Shown here: piece after piece, positions 11,211-23,615 of the stretch
Layout of the letters: each line of letters starts with the position of its first letter
How positions within the stretch are numbered: position 1 is the stretch's first letter
NCBI GenBank assembly: GCA_035771165.1
Contig: JAWNZC010000314.1
Location: 6,092,001 to 6,156,000, forward strand
Direction: 5' to 3'
Source of the DNA: Paragorgia papillata
Taxonomy: Eukaryota; Cnidaria; Anthozoa; Scleralcyonacea; Coralliidae
DNA: 64,000 nucleotides
Notes under the pieces: generated by a model
Databases searched by the model: none
What the model was told of the DNA's origin: nothing
What the model saw: the letters and a program-made list of their open reading frames with translations, nothing else
Program-made: the position numbers and the translations under genes

Positions 11211-11848
11211 TTGGATATAATTCCAAAATTTAGCCAAAACAAGTATAATTCCAAAATTTAGCCAAATATAATTTTTTTTATTATAAATTTAAATATAAAT
11301 TTATTCCCAAATATAATTCTAAAATTTAGCCAAACAAGTCCGTCTCATGTAAACAGCCCCTATAAAGAAACTGTTTACATGGGAAGCGTAATGGTTTGCC
11401 TTAATTTGTCTCATTCCTTCTATATAAAGAAAATGGTTTCTAAACTGAGATACAATAAATGTCGAATGTAAAAGGTAGACTGCTGCATGGGCAGTGTTTT
11501 CGGTATGACAATAGCAAAGCAAAAACGTTTGTGAACTGCCAAGATTTTAGTAAAGAAATGCTGACGTTTTGAGCGGCTGATATTGCTAGTGGTCAGTGAT
11601 AGAACAGAGATTATCTACGTTTCACTCAGCGCTGATACTGGAATCGATTGCCGGACATTTAGTTTTTCTTGAACAAGTTGCGGTTACCGGACTTATCCCA
11701 TCTATGATCCCATCAAAACTGCCCATCCTCTTAACACTACATTCTAAAATTGTTCTCCTAAACTATACTTTCTAACAAGATGTTGTTATTGCCTTTTCAT
11801 GCCACGAAAAACTATTTTTAAGCTGAAAAACCGATTAGCCAATCAGAA

Positions 11849-12350
11849 TGCATCTTACGAGAGGTGCTACAATACCGTCGACGACAGGCATTCAATGCGC
11901 AGTTCTTGCTCTTCCTTCAAGCATATTACGGACAAAACGCGGAAGTTGTCAGTCTTCAGCTTCTTTAATCGCTCTTGTCCATGAAAATGGCGAAAGCGCT
12001 AACGTTAAATTTGAGAAAACACAAACTTTCTAGTCTGGATTCTGGGCGGCTTCTCGGCAATTCTCACGAAGAACTTTCGATTTTCGAATTAGTTAATTAC
12101 TTAATTTCCGTTGATGTATTTCCGGCTTTTGTCTATCAACCAATAAGGGTTTCGTCCAGATTCTGGACGAAGAACACGGGTCAAATAGATTTGTGCCAGA
12201 CCCTTCTTTTTCTCTCCGTTCTCCGCCCCAGTCCCCAGTCCCCAGAAGAAAAAAAAGGGCCTGATACCGAGGTTAAGTCTGGCACTATAAAACAACCAAC
12301 GGAAAGGTTCGATAGAAGAGGTTCTTCTCAAAGCAGCCAATCATGATCAA
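11849..12350. repeat. Dispersed repeat, inverted copy at about 60640-60800
   Basis: The stretch with GGACAAAACGCGGAAGTTG, CTTTAATCGCTCTTGTCC and AAACACAAACTTTCTAGTC recurs inverted near 60640-60800. Open frames here are poor and overlap in both strands, so I do not call a gene. Confidence 0.5.
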
Positions 12351-12685
12351 CTCAAAACGCTGCTTGTCGACGGGTGTAAACCGGGGTTTAGTCGACCTTA
12401 GTCGTTTGCGGTGCAAGCAAAAGTTCTGTCCACTTCCCAGCATATATTCGTAACCACATACACAACAGGAGTCTACTGTTATTCAAAAGTCAGTTCTCTT
12501 GCAAGGTTTTATGAATATTTTTCTTTCTTAATTTGTGACTATCAGTGAGTGTGACGCAATCTTACTCAATAGTCAGTAAACAGTTAAGTTTTATTTGTCA
12601 GTAAACAGTTAAAAAAATTCATCATTTGTCAGTTAACAGCTGTTTTTAAGGCCGTTTGTCTTAACCCCATTCAGACCCTCTTAGA

Positions 12686-12795
12686 CCCCGTTTACACTAG
12701 AGCAAAAGTATCCAGATTCACATTGTCTTTTATTCCCATGAGGATGAAAAACAATGTGAATCCGGATACTTTTGCTCTACAGTGTGTATAAAAAA
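12686..12795. mobile_element. Short foldback with AGAGCAAAAGTATCC arms
   Basis: Arms AGAGCAAAAGTATCCAGATT and inverse surround CCCATGAGGATG. The left end reads CCCCGTTTACACTAG, part of the window's GTTTACA-ended group. It sits in a larger inverted pair (about 12800-12850 with 13010-13075). Confidence 0.55.
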
Positions 12796-13351
12796 ACGGA
12801 ACCCTTAGAAAATGAATTAGTATTCTTTTAAAACAACCTATTGTAGTAGTTTGAAAGCCCTAAAAGCGCTGCGTTATAAATTAATCATCACATAAGTTAA
12901 ACAGGAAGAGAAAAAGCTTTTAAATACTTTCACCATGCATACACTTCAAGTTATCTTAATTTCCCAGGTGTATAAGACCGTGTTTTTTACGCATCCGTGG
13001 CTCAGAGGTGTTTAGGGCTTTCAAACTACTACAATAGGTTGTTTGAACAGAATACTAATTCATTTTCTAATGAGTGTGTTTTCCTCCAACGTAACATGGC
13101 CGCCGTGTCTTTGTCTTTTAAGTCTCAAGGGATTGATTGCAAACCACCAAGAGGTACTAATAACCAAAATTCATGAGAAATTGGAATTTTTCCAATTCCT
13201 ATTAATGTATTGAATCAGTAATACTGCAAACTCTAGTACAAAAATGAAAATTTATTTGTCATATATGGAAGCACATGTCAGAATTAAGACTATTTAGTTA
13301 CCAAACGCAGAGTTATCATTAGTTACCATTTAGTTACAATTCAGTTAGTAA

Positions 13352-15492
13352 TTAGGCAGACTTTTCCACACTTTTAACTGCAAATGGCAATTTCTTTTCA
13401 TCAGCTTGAACTACGTGAGCCTTTCCATTGAGATTCTTCTCTGGGTACAAGCTCCATTTGCCGGATTGAACACGGCAAGAAAGTGCTCCATCAGGAAAAA
13501 TATTTGTAATATCTTTCTCCTTCTCCGTGTATGCCTGAAAAGTTGAAATGAGATTTTTATGGTAAATATGTGACAATATAGCTATATTTTATGACGTTGG
13601 CTGTTTTTTTAGAGCACAAGAGGTTCAAGCATTGTCCAAAGCCCTATTAATCAAACGAGAACGCAAGTCATCGCAAGTTTTAGCTTGTGCTTGCTTGTGT
13701 CTCGTTTGATCGCCAGCTTGCGATGACTTGAGATGACTAGCGTTAGCTTGCGACTAATTTGATCTTGTTCAAATTTCATCGCAAGTTTTCTGCAACTCGC
13801 GAGAGCTTGCGAAACGTGTGAACACAAAACACCAGTCGATGCAAGTCTTTCGTGCTGCGTTGCCATAGAAACTATCATGAGAACTAGCGAAAAGGCGTGG
13901 GAACTAGCGGAAGTGCAGAACTTGTGCCGACGTTTGACCATGGCACAATCTCGTACCAAGAGCCTGCGATCCTTTTGGTCATTACCAAGGATCAGAGGCT
14001 TTGGGAAACTCCGATGAAAAAAAAAACAAAATTGGGTTTTTGTTCCCAGTCCTCTGGTTCCCAGTTCCCTATAATTTTTTGCAGTGATCGGCTCAGCCGC
14101 TCAGGTAAGGAATTGTACTTTCTTCTGTCAGGAATTTTGGCTAAACTACATCGACCTTGTATTCTCTAATATAATTTTAAAGTTCTGAGACGAAACTGCA
14201 AAGAATTACGAGACGAGCCAGACGATGGATGTTTGTTTGGCGACGAAGCGAGAATAATAGTTTTAACTTGTAAATTGTCGGGATTTTTGCTGTTTTGAAT
14301 TATTTCATGTGTTCAATTGTATTTTGGGTCTGTCGTGTATAATTATGTGTTACAAAACGTCGAGAAATCGATTAAACAAGTTTGCAACGTGCACATTATT
14401 TGAAATTTTACTGTTTTTAAACTAACCAATCAGATGACAAGATTCATCGGAGTTCCCCGGATCGCAGGCTCTGGGTACGAAATTGCTGGTGGCATCGCAA
14501 GTCATCGTAAGCTAACTTGCGATGACTTGCGTTCTCGTTTGATTAGGGCTTAAAAAGGAATAACGAAGGATGCTATTTATGAAGTGAAACTGATATGATT
14601 AAAATATTGCTAATAATCTTAATAATTTAGACATCCATGCTTTTCATTTCATTTTTACTTAAAGTGAACACAATCCGCCAAAAAAATCTATTTCTGCCAA
14701 GGTATTTACGCCACAGCTATTATGTTCACATTTTAGGCCGCGTGGAATTTGTCCCAAACCATCGTCATGTTTGACTAAGATTATGGGATTGTAAAAAGCG
14801 TGATATTAAGTTTTAACAACAGAAACCTAATTTTTAATCTTTTGTCAACGGAAATATCAAATAGACTGAATTTTCGTTTCAAAGGCACTTTGAACATTTT
14901 TGATAGATTAACGCACTATCTGTGTTCTAAGCCTAAAAAACTATAACAAAAACAAAAAAATAACAAAGAGCGAGATTGAACGAGGCCTAGTAGCTACTGT
15001 TTAGTTTCTAATGATGATGTGGTAGACGAACATAATAATGTAACGTAATGTCACATCGAACTCAACCTACGTTCAAACTATCTGAATTCCAGTAGCACAA
15101 TGATTACAATACATCCGAGCTAGCTTACATCTCTTTTAGGGCCTAGCCTGTTTACAAGAAGGTAGGGTTACCGGCACCCGGGTTACCCTAGCTCTCGTAC
15201 ATTTCTTGCTTTTTTGTTTGTGGTGTTTACAAGGACGCTATAAAGTATAACCCGGGTACCCTATAGCCGGTTTATGTTTGTCCTTGTAAACGCATTTGGT
15301 AGGGATAACTGGTAGGGATAACTCGCTAGGATAACCCGGGTGCTAGAGTAACCTTGTAAACAGGCCCTTAGAGTTAGGGCCAGGCACTAACTATTATAAA
15401 TGATGAACATATTGGGATAAACATGTGTTGCTTTGTCGTACCTGGTCAGGCGAACCATAATTTACCTCTGTGAACATTGTAATCCCACTCAT
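13352..15492 (-). CDS. Single-domain beta/gamma-crystallin, copy B (two exons, inverted)
   Basis: Coding exons on the minus strand are 15492-15442 (17 codons, start MSGITMFTEVNYG) and 13534-13352 (60 codons plus stop). They join in phase 0 (donor GTACG at 15441, acceptor TTTTCAG ending at 13535). The 77-residue product has two Greek keys; the second reads SGKWSLYPEKNLNGKAHVV. It is clearly diverged from copies A and C, yet keeps the same exon plan, splice sites and open frame, which argues for selection on the protein. AATAAA lies at 13256-13251. Its intron (15441-13535) has picked up insertions absent from A, including foldback 13640-14551, a unit at 14758-15025 and a Harbinger-like MITE at 15139-15367. 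Cytosolic location is inferred from the lack of a signal peptide. Confidence 0.75.
13640..14551. mobile_element. Foldback element in the copy B intron (about 910 bp)
   Basis: The ends AGCCCTA..TCAAACGAGAACGCAAG are inverted at both sides, with CTTGCGATGACTTGCG words repeated inward. It interrupts sequence that is continuous in copies A and C, so it is an insertion. A nested unit at about 13956-14472 has GAGCCTGCGATCC ends, also seen at 57466-57527. Confidence 0.65.
14758..15025. repeat. Dispersed repeat shared with 54905-55175
   Basis: Direct repeat of 54905-55175, both starting ATCGTCATGTTTGACTAAGA and both running to AGCTACTGTTTAGTTT. Moderately diverged, non-coding. Confidence 0.7.
15139..15367. 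mobile_element. PIF/Harbinger-like MITE (229 bp, TTA duplication)
   Basis: Ends are GGGCCTAGCCTGTTTACAAG and CTTGTAAACAGGCCC. TTA is present at 15136-15138 and 15368-15370. The interior is made of TAGGGATAAC and ACCCGGGT words in both orientations. Confidence 0.7.
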
Positions 15493-15877
15493 GATAAACA
15501 ATAATGATCTAAAAATAAGAAAAGCACACAATGTCGTTTATTTGTACATTTTAATTAAATGTTCATAAAGGAGATTTATTAGACTGGTTACATGGATTGA
15601 CAAATATACATAAAGCTATAATTTCAACACGCGCTGAAATATCAGCCAGTTTGAACCATTTGAACTATAGGGCAAAAAACTTTAGCCAAACGCATTCAGA
15701 TAAACGCGTTATTATTGTGCACAAATAAAAGGCTAATTTTAAGTTTAATACTATAATTATTGTCTTTAAGAGCCAAGGACGGACTAATTAAAAATAAGTT
15801 TATTTAATCAACTAATAGTACACTTGTGAAGCAATGTGGGGTTACTCTTTCTGCCTTATAAACGCTAAACTGTTAAA

Positions 15878-16530
15878 AAAAACGCCCGATAATTTTAGTT
15901 GTTCATAGAATATACTAAATTTTATTTAGCTTTTATATTTTATATTATCCAGTTCTACATATTCATTTTTTAAGTAATAGCAGTTGTTACTAGCATAGTT
16001 CACATTTCTTTTCCATTTTTATATTTACGTTTAAAGCATTTTAATAATTGTAATTAAAATTATTTGAAGGCTACTAGGAAAATTAAATGCTTTTTGTAAT
16101 TAGTCGTGTCACCTTCTTTAAATAAAGTTATTTTTTGGTATTAAAATATATATATAACTCATAAAAGAAATCCTACAGTGAAAAGTATTATTTTTTACTA
16201 GACGTCCTAAATTTCGATAGACAAAGAACTTCGTCTTTGTTTTAACTTAAACTGTGGACATTGAAAACAACGTCAAAGGAAGCTGGATACAAATAAATTT
16301 ATTTTTTAAAATTTATTTGAAAAATTTTATATATCTGATTTAGTGCAAAAATTGTCTTTTTTGTATTGTATATATGGTGACAGCCAATAACTAATTTTGA
16401 AACATAAAAAGATAACTACTAGCTTGTTTATAATTCTTAATGTTGTACCAATAACCATGAAAAAGTATAGCCAAAATTAAAATGTTCTTTACAAACACCA
16501 TAATCTTTCAACAGTTTATTAGTCCAACCA
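15878..16530 (-). repeat. Crystallin upstream-flank repeat, inverted copy
   Basis: Matches, inverted, 34340-34940 and 63127-64000. It lies about 390 bp upstream of exon 1 of copy B. Confidence 0.75.
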
Positions 16531-16880
16531 AATTTACCCTATACATGCATCACATTGCATTCATATTTTAATAACTAGTCATAGTGACAACAACATTCTA
16601 TAGTAATCGTATTGAATAGCTGTTAAGGTCGAAATAAATCTTCACCTTATAGGCTTATAATATTCTTATTGAAAAAGTATAGCCAAAATTAAAATGTTCT
16701 TTACAAACACCATAATCTTTCAACAGTTTATTAGTCCAACCAAATTTTCCCCATACATGCATGCATTACATTGCATTCAAATTTTAATAACCAGTCACAG
16801 TGACAACAACATTCTAGTAAACGTATTGCATAGCTGTTAAGGTCGAAAAAAATCTTCACTTTATAGGCTTATAAGTAATA
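16459..16880. repeat. 212-bp tandem duplication
   Basis: The units 16459-16670 and 16671-16880 both start GAAAAAGTATAGCCAAAATT and contain TTATTAGTCCAACC. About 93% identical by eye. Confidence 0.75.
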
Positions 16881-17039
16881 GTTAAAATATGAGCGGCCGA
16901 TCTTGTAAATGCTCTTAAAAAACTCATTAATAATTCATGAGGAAAACACAAAAGAAATCAATACCGTAGCAGAGGTTGTAAATCGGATACAGAATCGTCC
17001 TGATTTACATAAACTTTAGCTTCGATTTTCTCGGCTAAA

Positions 17040-18240
17040 ATAGAGTATATCGCTAAAATAGTTGGTGAACTTGATTACTTAGATGCATTTGTATTTTAAG
17101 AAAGATACAGATCGGCTGCTCATGCTGTATCTATTACATAAAGATCGGACGCAAACACTTTGAACACTTGATGAACACTTGATGAACACTTTGTTTAAAA
17201 GCCGTAGAAAAGGTTAAATAAGATCATTTTAACTCAGAAAAAGCTGAATTTGAGCCACTATTTGTATTTAAAGATGCTAATTAAACATTCATTTCTTTTG
17301 AATTTTCGTCATGATTTATTAATGAATTTGATAATATCATATACTTAACCGCGCTAGAACAGAATATTTTTACCAGAGTATATAATACAAAAAGCTTTTC
17401 AATCAAAATAATATTTTAGGTATTTGTGTCCCACAGTGTTCCAGGCTTGTGTTATTTTGTTGATAAATTTTCAATAATCGTGGTTTTAACTCGAATTCAA
17501 TTTGAAAATAAAAGATTTAAGTCAAATCAGTTAACAAAAATAATATCAACTGTGATGTTATCCGACTTTTTGCAATCAAATTAATAACTACAGTTTGAAC
17601 AAGAGATTTAAGTGCAGCAGTGCATGCTTCAAAGTTCAAACAATTTGTTTATAACAATGAACTTGTTTCAGGTCCAATTCTTTGCATGACTTTTTATTCG
17701 CGTTTCTTAACTCCTTCTTGTCCGATCCGAAAACCAGTCACAGCAGGTGGTCTTGGCAATTTGTGAATTAACATGGCATAATAACACAAAAATAATACCA
17801 CAATATATCATTTGAATCGTTTTTACCTCTACTATTCAAATTTTGGGTTTTCGGATCTTTGTCAGACAACCCATTTTCCAAATTATGCTAATTTATGCTA
17901 ATTACTACTATTAATAATATTATTATAATCCAAAAAATGTTAAATATTTAACGAGAAATGACTTTACACCAAATTTTGGATCATGTAAAATGAAAAGCAG
18001 CATTTCACAAATTCAAATTGAAAAAATTGAAGCAATACAATAAAAAGCAAATATTATATTGATTTTTTATGATTTTCCATTGAGACCCCCCATTGTGACC
18101 CCCCATGGTGCGGCCGCGAGCGATCATATAACTTATTTTGAAATTTACAAATTTAAACAGAATTATACAAGAACATACGACCAAAATACATCCGTAAGAT
18201 CGTTTTTAAGTCAGCTATTCAGATTTTAAGTTATTTTTGA
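17040..18240. other. No gene found; AT-rich
   Basis: Long AT-rich sequence with no reading frame I can support. It contains small inverted words only. Confidence 0.4.
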
Positions 18241-18590
18241 GTGATATTTACTTCTGTTTGCCATTACAACGCCGACAACTCGCCGACAACTCTCGGCAAA
18301 TTTTGTTCAAATTTGCCTGACTCGGCCGAGATGGTTTTCGTCAAATTTTACCAAATTATTGCTAATCTACGAAATAATTACAACAAACAAATGTTTATAC
18401 TTACTTTCGGAGTTGTTAGAGCCTAAATTTTCGTTGGTTTCGCTTATATATTGACAAATAAAAGCCATTTTGTTCTTATCCATACTCCATGATCCTCGCG
18501 GGATTTCAACAGAAGGGAAGTCAGGTCAGAACTCGGGTAATACTTCATGGCATATCGTTATAAAGGTCTTATTTTAAAAAGGGATCATTC

Positions 18591-18778
18591 AGGATCATTT
18601 TAAGCCCTAGGGGGGTAATTTTGGTCAAAACCTCGCAGGTTCACAACAAATCAAAGTGATCCGTCACCAGTAGCGGATGACTACAGGATCATTTTAAGCC
18701 CTAGGGGGGTAATTTTGGTCAAAACCTCGCAGGTTCACAACAAATCAAAGTGATCCGTCACCAGTAGCGGATGACTAT
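18591..18778. repeat. 94-bp tandem duplication
   Basis: The units 18591-18684 and 18685-18778 (start AGGATCATTTTAAGCCCTAG) differ at only one base at the very end, so the duplication is very recent or an assembly effect. Confidence 0.9.
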
Positions 18779-18927
18779 ATGCAAAAAGTTGTAATTCTTT
18801 AATATTATTTTTTTAGAATGCAGTTTCAAACACTTTAATTACCGCGAGACCATGGCCAAAAATTACGAACATTTAAGCCAACACTAACCAAATTTTATTA
18901 CTGTTATATTTTAGTATATATTTACAA

Positions 18928-18959
<32 letters not shown>

Positions 18960-19398
18960 GTTCAGTACATACTACACACAGATTAGGCAATACTTCAGTT
19001 TTCGGTAACTTTATAGTTGCTTGTTTAACTGCACCGAGTTGCCTGCGGAGTAGGCTAAGTGCTTAGTGGAAACTGCTGCGTATAGACAGTGTTTTAGATA
19101 GAGCAAAGTGAAACTAGATGGTAAACTGTAGAGAATAGTTTTGCGGAGTAAAAACTAGAGTACTGACTCAGTTTAGATAGCGTAGCAAATGGTAAACGCC
19201 AAGAATAAATAGTTAGTTCGATACGAAATACTGACGTTCCGAGCGAAGCCCTTCATTATAATCAGTTTGAGCTATCTATACTCAGCCTCTCTCTCGAACG
19301 TCAGCATCCGTCAGTTTTCACTCATGGTTGTCAAGGGAAGACTCCAGCAAAGTGGGAAGTAATTAGTATTAAATAATTACTATTACATTATACTTCTG

Positions 19399-20048
19399 CA
19401 GGCACGTAGCTAGACTAAGAAATCTAGGAGTGCAAGTTTTATTTTGGGGGGGCAAGTGAAAAGGTACAAAAGTTGAGTTATGTAGGACAACTGATGCAAT
19501 CACGCTACCCCCCCCCCCCCCCAAGTCTGTGACATGGTTTACGTTGCCATTAGACGTTTTTTAAGCCTGGTTTCCATATAATTGCTACGATCGCTCAAAA
19601 ATTAGCTCGGCGATCGCAACGCGGCGGATCAACAATCATGTCGCTGTTTCCATATGATCGCTAAGGCGGGACTTAGGGATCCATGGTCCGCTGGGATGCA
19701 TACTGATCGCCAAGATCGCTGAGATTGCAAAATCACCGTTTCCATATAAACGCAACGATCGCCACGATCGCTGAGATAGAACATTTTCTATCTCGGCGAT
19801 CGCGATCGTTGCGTCAGTGGTTTCCAGTGATCGCTACGATCGCCAAGTTCATTTCTGAGCGATCGTAGCGAATATATGGAAACCAGGCTTTACGTTTATA
19901 CGCAAGTACGCGACAGCGTTCACATTTCAATTACTTATCCACTCACGCTGCGGATTTTTTTGGTCATGCAGTCTCTCGTTGGGGGGGGGCAAGAAATAAT
20001 TTTGGGGGGGCGGTGGCCCCCCCTCGCCCCCCCGTAGCTACGTGCCTG
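19399..20048. mobile_element. hAT-like non-autonomous element (650 bp, perfect 8-bp duplication)
   Basis: Ends are CAGGCACGTAGCTAG and CTACGTGCCTG. TACTTCTG flanks at 19391-19398 and 20049-20056. G- and C-rich sub-terminal runs, no transposase. A smaller element (19564-19889) is nested inside. Confidence 0.85.
19564..19889. mobile_element. GCGATCG-rich MITE nested in the hAT-like element
   Basis: Ends are AGCCTGGTTTCCATATA and its inverse, with TTA on both sides (3-bp duplication, PIF/Harbinger-like). The interior repeats the GCGATCG and CGATCGCTA words many times in both orientations. Confidence 0.7.
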
Positions 20049-20719
20049 TACTTCTGACGAACGGCATATACTAAACAAGAATGAAAGTTTTATATCAATA
20101 ATAAACTTAGTGCATGCATTATATCCCCTTTTTAAACTTGCTCAGTCTAGCATTAGTAGCATATGATTGCAGCAGTGTAGTTTTACGGTATCTTCTCATC
20201 TGAACAAGATGGAGAATGTTTAGTAGTTGTGTAACTAAATGGTAGACTTTGTTGAAATGTTGGAACTTCTGGTTGTTTTGTTACTGTTCATTTGTTATAA
20301 GTTGGTAATTCGTGAGACAATAAATAAATGATTATTTTCTATTTAATTTACATTATGAACAAGTTATATATACGAACAAATTGCATGACGAAGATGCAGA
20401 TGGGTGCTAAAAATCTATTTCTGCCGCAACCTATATTCGCAGTCATCTTAACTCAAGTTTCAGTCAGTGCAACCTAAAATAAACACAGCTAAAACCATAT
20501 ATATGCTTTGTACGAAAACCTAAACTGCTAAAAGTTCTATTTCTGACTGCAGCCGATTTGCAGTCACCCCTTTCACTCACTCCCACAATAGGGAATTTAC
20601 GATGCTAGGACGACGACGGCCGTCAAAAAGCAACATTTGTATTAGAAAAGGTCACGACTAACTCACTATTATATTAGATATTTGAAGCTAGTTTAATGAC
20701 TTTCAAAACGCCCCAATAC

Positions 20720-21080
20720 TGCTAAAATGGTTGTAGTGTCAGTATCGAAGTCAATCTTCAATCAGTTCTCATATTTTGGTAAGTTGACCTCGCCCTGAAG
20801 ACGTCAATATCAAACTTACCAGCAATGTATTTCTGCAATGTCTTTCCTCAGTATATCTTCAGATCTTCTTCACAACTGAAAAACTAAAACTTACCACCTC
20901 TTTTTATAGTCTCGTCTGTCAATGTGGATTACTTGTCATGCGCGGAAATTGAATGTACCGTGTACTTATCATCTCTACGCATCATGATATACCTTCAAAG
21001 AAAAGACCGACACGTCTTGTGGTTTGCACTTGACGTCATGGCGGTGATCACACTATTATTTTCAAGGAGTAATTTTAACT
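20720..21080. repeat. Dispersed repeat shared with 32700-32910, 33720-33865 and 48150-48440
   Basis: Inverted relative to the other copies. Shared words include CAGCAATGTATTTCTGCAAT, TCTTCAGATCTTCTTCAC and GTGGATTACTTGTCATG. Non-coding. Confidence 0.7.
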
Positions 21081-21099
21081 CCTCCCCTTTACTCCATTT

Positions 21100-21986
21100 T
21101 AGGGAAGTAAATTTTTTTGTGAGCTCTCGTAAAACATCTATTTCGTTGATATTGGGAACTTCTGAGGGATCATAAAATATTATAATTGAATTTATTAATT
21201 ATCCATCTTTGGGATTAAAAATACAATGGATTTACATTAAGTCATAATAGAATAAGATCAATATTTGTAGTTAAAAAGACTAAGATTAAAAAGACTAAGT
21301 TAAAAAGACAAAGTTGAATGTTATCAGATTTATATATATTTACTAGATCTTGCAATGAAAGATTGTTTGTGTCTCTCGGTTCTAGATAGAACTGTATAAG
21401 AATTATTTTGTCTAAGTTCATATGGGTATTCTCTAGGATCAGGCAATAGGGTATGGCAAGGATGGTTTGGTTCCGCTTGAATCCTTCTGATCTCTCGGAT
21501 GGTTGCTAATTCACGCCTGCTTCTTAAAGATGGCAAGCAGTCTCTATCCAAATCAAGAATTCTCAGACTTCTTGTCTGTACACGTTCAATTTCTTGTTGT
21601 AAATAATCTGGAAGTCCTGCCCATACACTCATACAGGCGATGCATACTCTAATACTGGTCGAATTTTTGAGGTGATTTGGCTGATTGTACAAAGAATCCC
21701 CCGAGTTCAATAGTAAAAGATTTATTGAATATCGTCTCCAGACATTTTTGACAAAGCGCCATAGCGATACTTCATCTTCATCACAGTTTTCTTTACATAC
21801 ACCACACGTTACGCTATCGCGTAGACATCCCATAACTGAACAAAAAACTTGTTTTTTTTCAACACAATATTCCCATAATTTCATAGTGGTTTTACTGAGT
21901 TTCATAAGCAATTGCACTGAATCAACGACTTTTTCCCCATGAATTACTTTGGGTAGACCGTTTATATGTTTTAAAATTCTATCCAT
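21100..21986 (-). pseudogene. Unknown coding unit split by an L2-like insertion
   Basis: On the minus strand 21986 to about 21690 reads as protein (KVIHGEKVVDSVQLLMKLSK, then CGVCKENC) and reaches FFVQS after a frame slip. An L2-like fragment follows, and the sequence resumes at about 21175-21110 with YDPSEVPNINEIDVLREL. The unit at 22662-22480 carries the same parts without interruption. I do not recognise the family. The CxxCxxxC motif could be metal-binding, but that is a guess. Confidence 0.45.
21177..21690 (-). mobile_element. L2/CR1-like LINE 3' fragment
   Basis: The minus strand encodes the C-terminal end of a LINE reverse transcriptase protein (SVWAGLPDYLQQEIERVQTR, LPSLRSRREL, then YELRQNNSYTVLSRTERHKQ) up to a stop at about 21330, followed by an AT-rich 3' UTR with repeated TCTTTTTAA words. 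It is 5' truncated, as is usual for LINE insertions. Confidence 0.75.
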
Positions 21987-22479
21987 TGAAAAATTGTGTT
22001 TTTCGAGTATTTTTTCATGTTTATTTTGTATCCACGGTGACGTGCCAAATATGGTGAAAATTATTATTTTTATATTTTTGTTTTTAAGTATTTTTTCATT
22101 GTTATTTTGTACCCATGGTTATTCCAAATATGGTGAAAAGTATTATTTTTTTATGTTTAAAATAATAATGAATTTTTTTCACGATATACCATATATGTAC
22201 ATGGTGAAAACTAATATTTTTTTATATAATTTTTTCAAAAATTGAAGCCCTCTTGCGTTTGACGTAGTTTATACTGATCCCTCTTGCGTTTGACGTAGTT
22301 TCAGATTAATCCGCTTTAAAGATTAAAATATCATTTTTTAATTCTAACCATAGGGCATGACCATAGGGATGGAATGTTGTTGATGCTAAAATATGAAGTC
22401 AAAGGCCAATTTTTTTTCCACATACAATGATCAAAATAGGGAAATGCGATATAGCGATAGAAAATATATCTAGTTTTTT

Positions 22480-22662
22480 AAATTTTTTTGTGAGCTCTCG
22501 TAAAACATCTATTTCGTTGATATCGGGAACTTCTGAGGGATCATAAAATAGTTGAGGAATGGATGATTGTACAAAGAACTCCCCGAGTTCAATAGTAAAA
22601 GATTTATTGCAGTTTTCTTTACATACACCACACGCAGAGGAGGTACGAACCTCTTCCCACAA
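22480..22662 (-). pseudogene. Unknown coding unit, uninterrupted copy
   Basis: Reads ACGVCKENCNKSFTIELGEF, then FVQSSIPQLFYDPSEVPDIN, then EIDVLRELTKKF. It is the intact counterpart of the unit split by a LINE at 21100-21986. No start or splice sites are certain. It could be an exon of a host gene or part of a transposon protein. Confidence 0.4.
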
Positions 22663-22779
22663 TGCATTGCGTTTAGTTTACTTCCCTTGGCTCGGAGCGT
22701 GACAGCTGATGATCAAATTATAGACATTTTCGTTGGCGCTGTTTCGATTGAAAAACTGCGTTTCAAAAGGTAAGATCTT

Positions 22780-23240
22780 TCTATGATATTAATAAGATAT
22801 TCTAAAATATGTTTCTCTGGTTTGTTTTGCCGTAGCGTACTGGTTCCGGCTCAATAACCAATGTTATGTTTATTGCTTTTACGGGTCACTGAACTTGGCC
22901 GAAAAGTGGCGAGTGATTATATGTACGTATTTGACGTTATATAGAAGCAACAAGAACCCGGATTAGCTTATTATAACAAGCAAGAAATTATCTTTCTGTG
23001 GGTATAAAAACATTCCTTGTTACTCCAGGAACTAAAGAACTGTTTAATGTTGAAAATCACCTAAATTTTAAATTTTCTGAAAATCGTAAGCGCATAAGCT
23101 ACGTTACATTGGCTAGAAAAGTGGCCTTTTGAACGTGAAATTTGTGTAGAATAATATTTGAAGTCTTTTACTTTGTCATTATTGTCATTTGACACTCTCT
23201 AGGAGTATATTTGTAACGTAATATTGGTTTCTTCACAAGC
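22780..23240. other. No gene found
   Basis: AT-rich sequence without motifs I recognise. Confidence 0.35.
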
Positions 23241-23479
23241 ACTATTTCCAGTCGCTGATTATGACGCGTTTAGTTACCTCAAACAATTCAAACGTATTTA
23301 TCTTAATATTTGACAAAACTCGGAAAAAATTTGCCTCGTTTAAACATGAAATAATTCGCTTTCTTTTGGCACCAAAATTTGTTGCTTTTGTTGCTCCAGA
23401 ATTGGAATGAAGAGAGCTCTTTGAAATTTTGCTTCTGCTCGATTTTTGCCCGCCATTGTCAAAATTTGGTCTCGAGCTT

Positions 23480-23615
23480 CGTCTCCGTACCCTGGGTGCC
23501 AGAGGTTCTTCCACGCTCGTAGGGACAATGGGGATACGGGAGGACACCAGGCGGTAAATTTGCAAGGCGAGCGGGAAGAACCTCTGGAACACCGAGCCGT
23601 TTCTCTGATCGCGCC
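23480..23615. repeat. Repeat with GTACCCTGGGTGCCAGAGGT end, relic at 24605-24745
   Basis: Inverted CCAGAGGTT words at both ends (CCCTGGGTGCCAGAGGTTC and GAACCTCTGGAACACCGAGC) suggest a foldback or TIR element. A shuffled relic lies at 24605-24745. The open frame over it (23682-23242, minus) is probably fortuitous. Confidence 0.5.

Larger units (their letters stand above)
12531..15850. repeat. Diverged inverted copy of the crystallin locus
   Basis: On the minus strand this block follows the order of 1-3080: upstream flank, exon 1, intron, exon 2, 3' flank, then the repeated CAGTAAACAGTTAAG sequence found at 3010-3040. It lacks the 5S-related SINE present in copies A and C and has its own insertions. 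Divergence from A is much greater than that between A and C, so this is an older duplicate. Confidence 0.75.

Noticed and set aside
13651..13959. 102-codon minus-strand frame in the copy B intron
   Set aside because: It lies on the repeated CTTGCGATGACTTG words of a foldback element.
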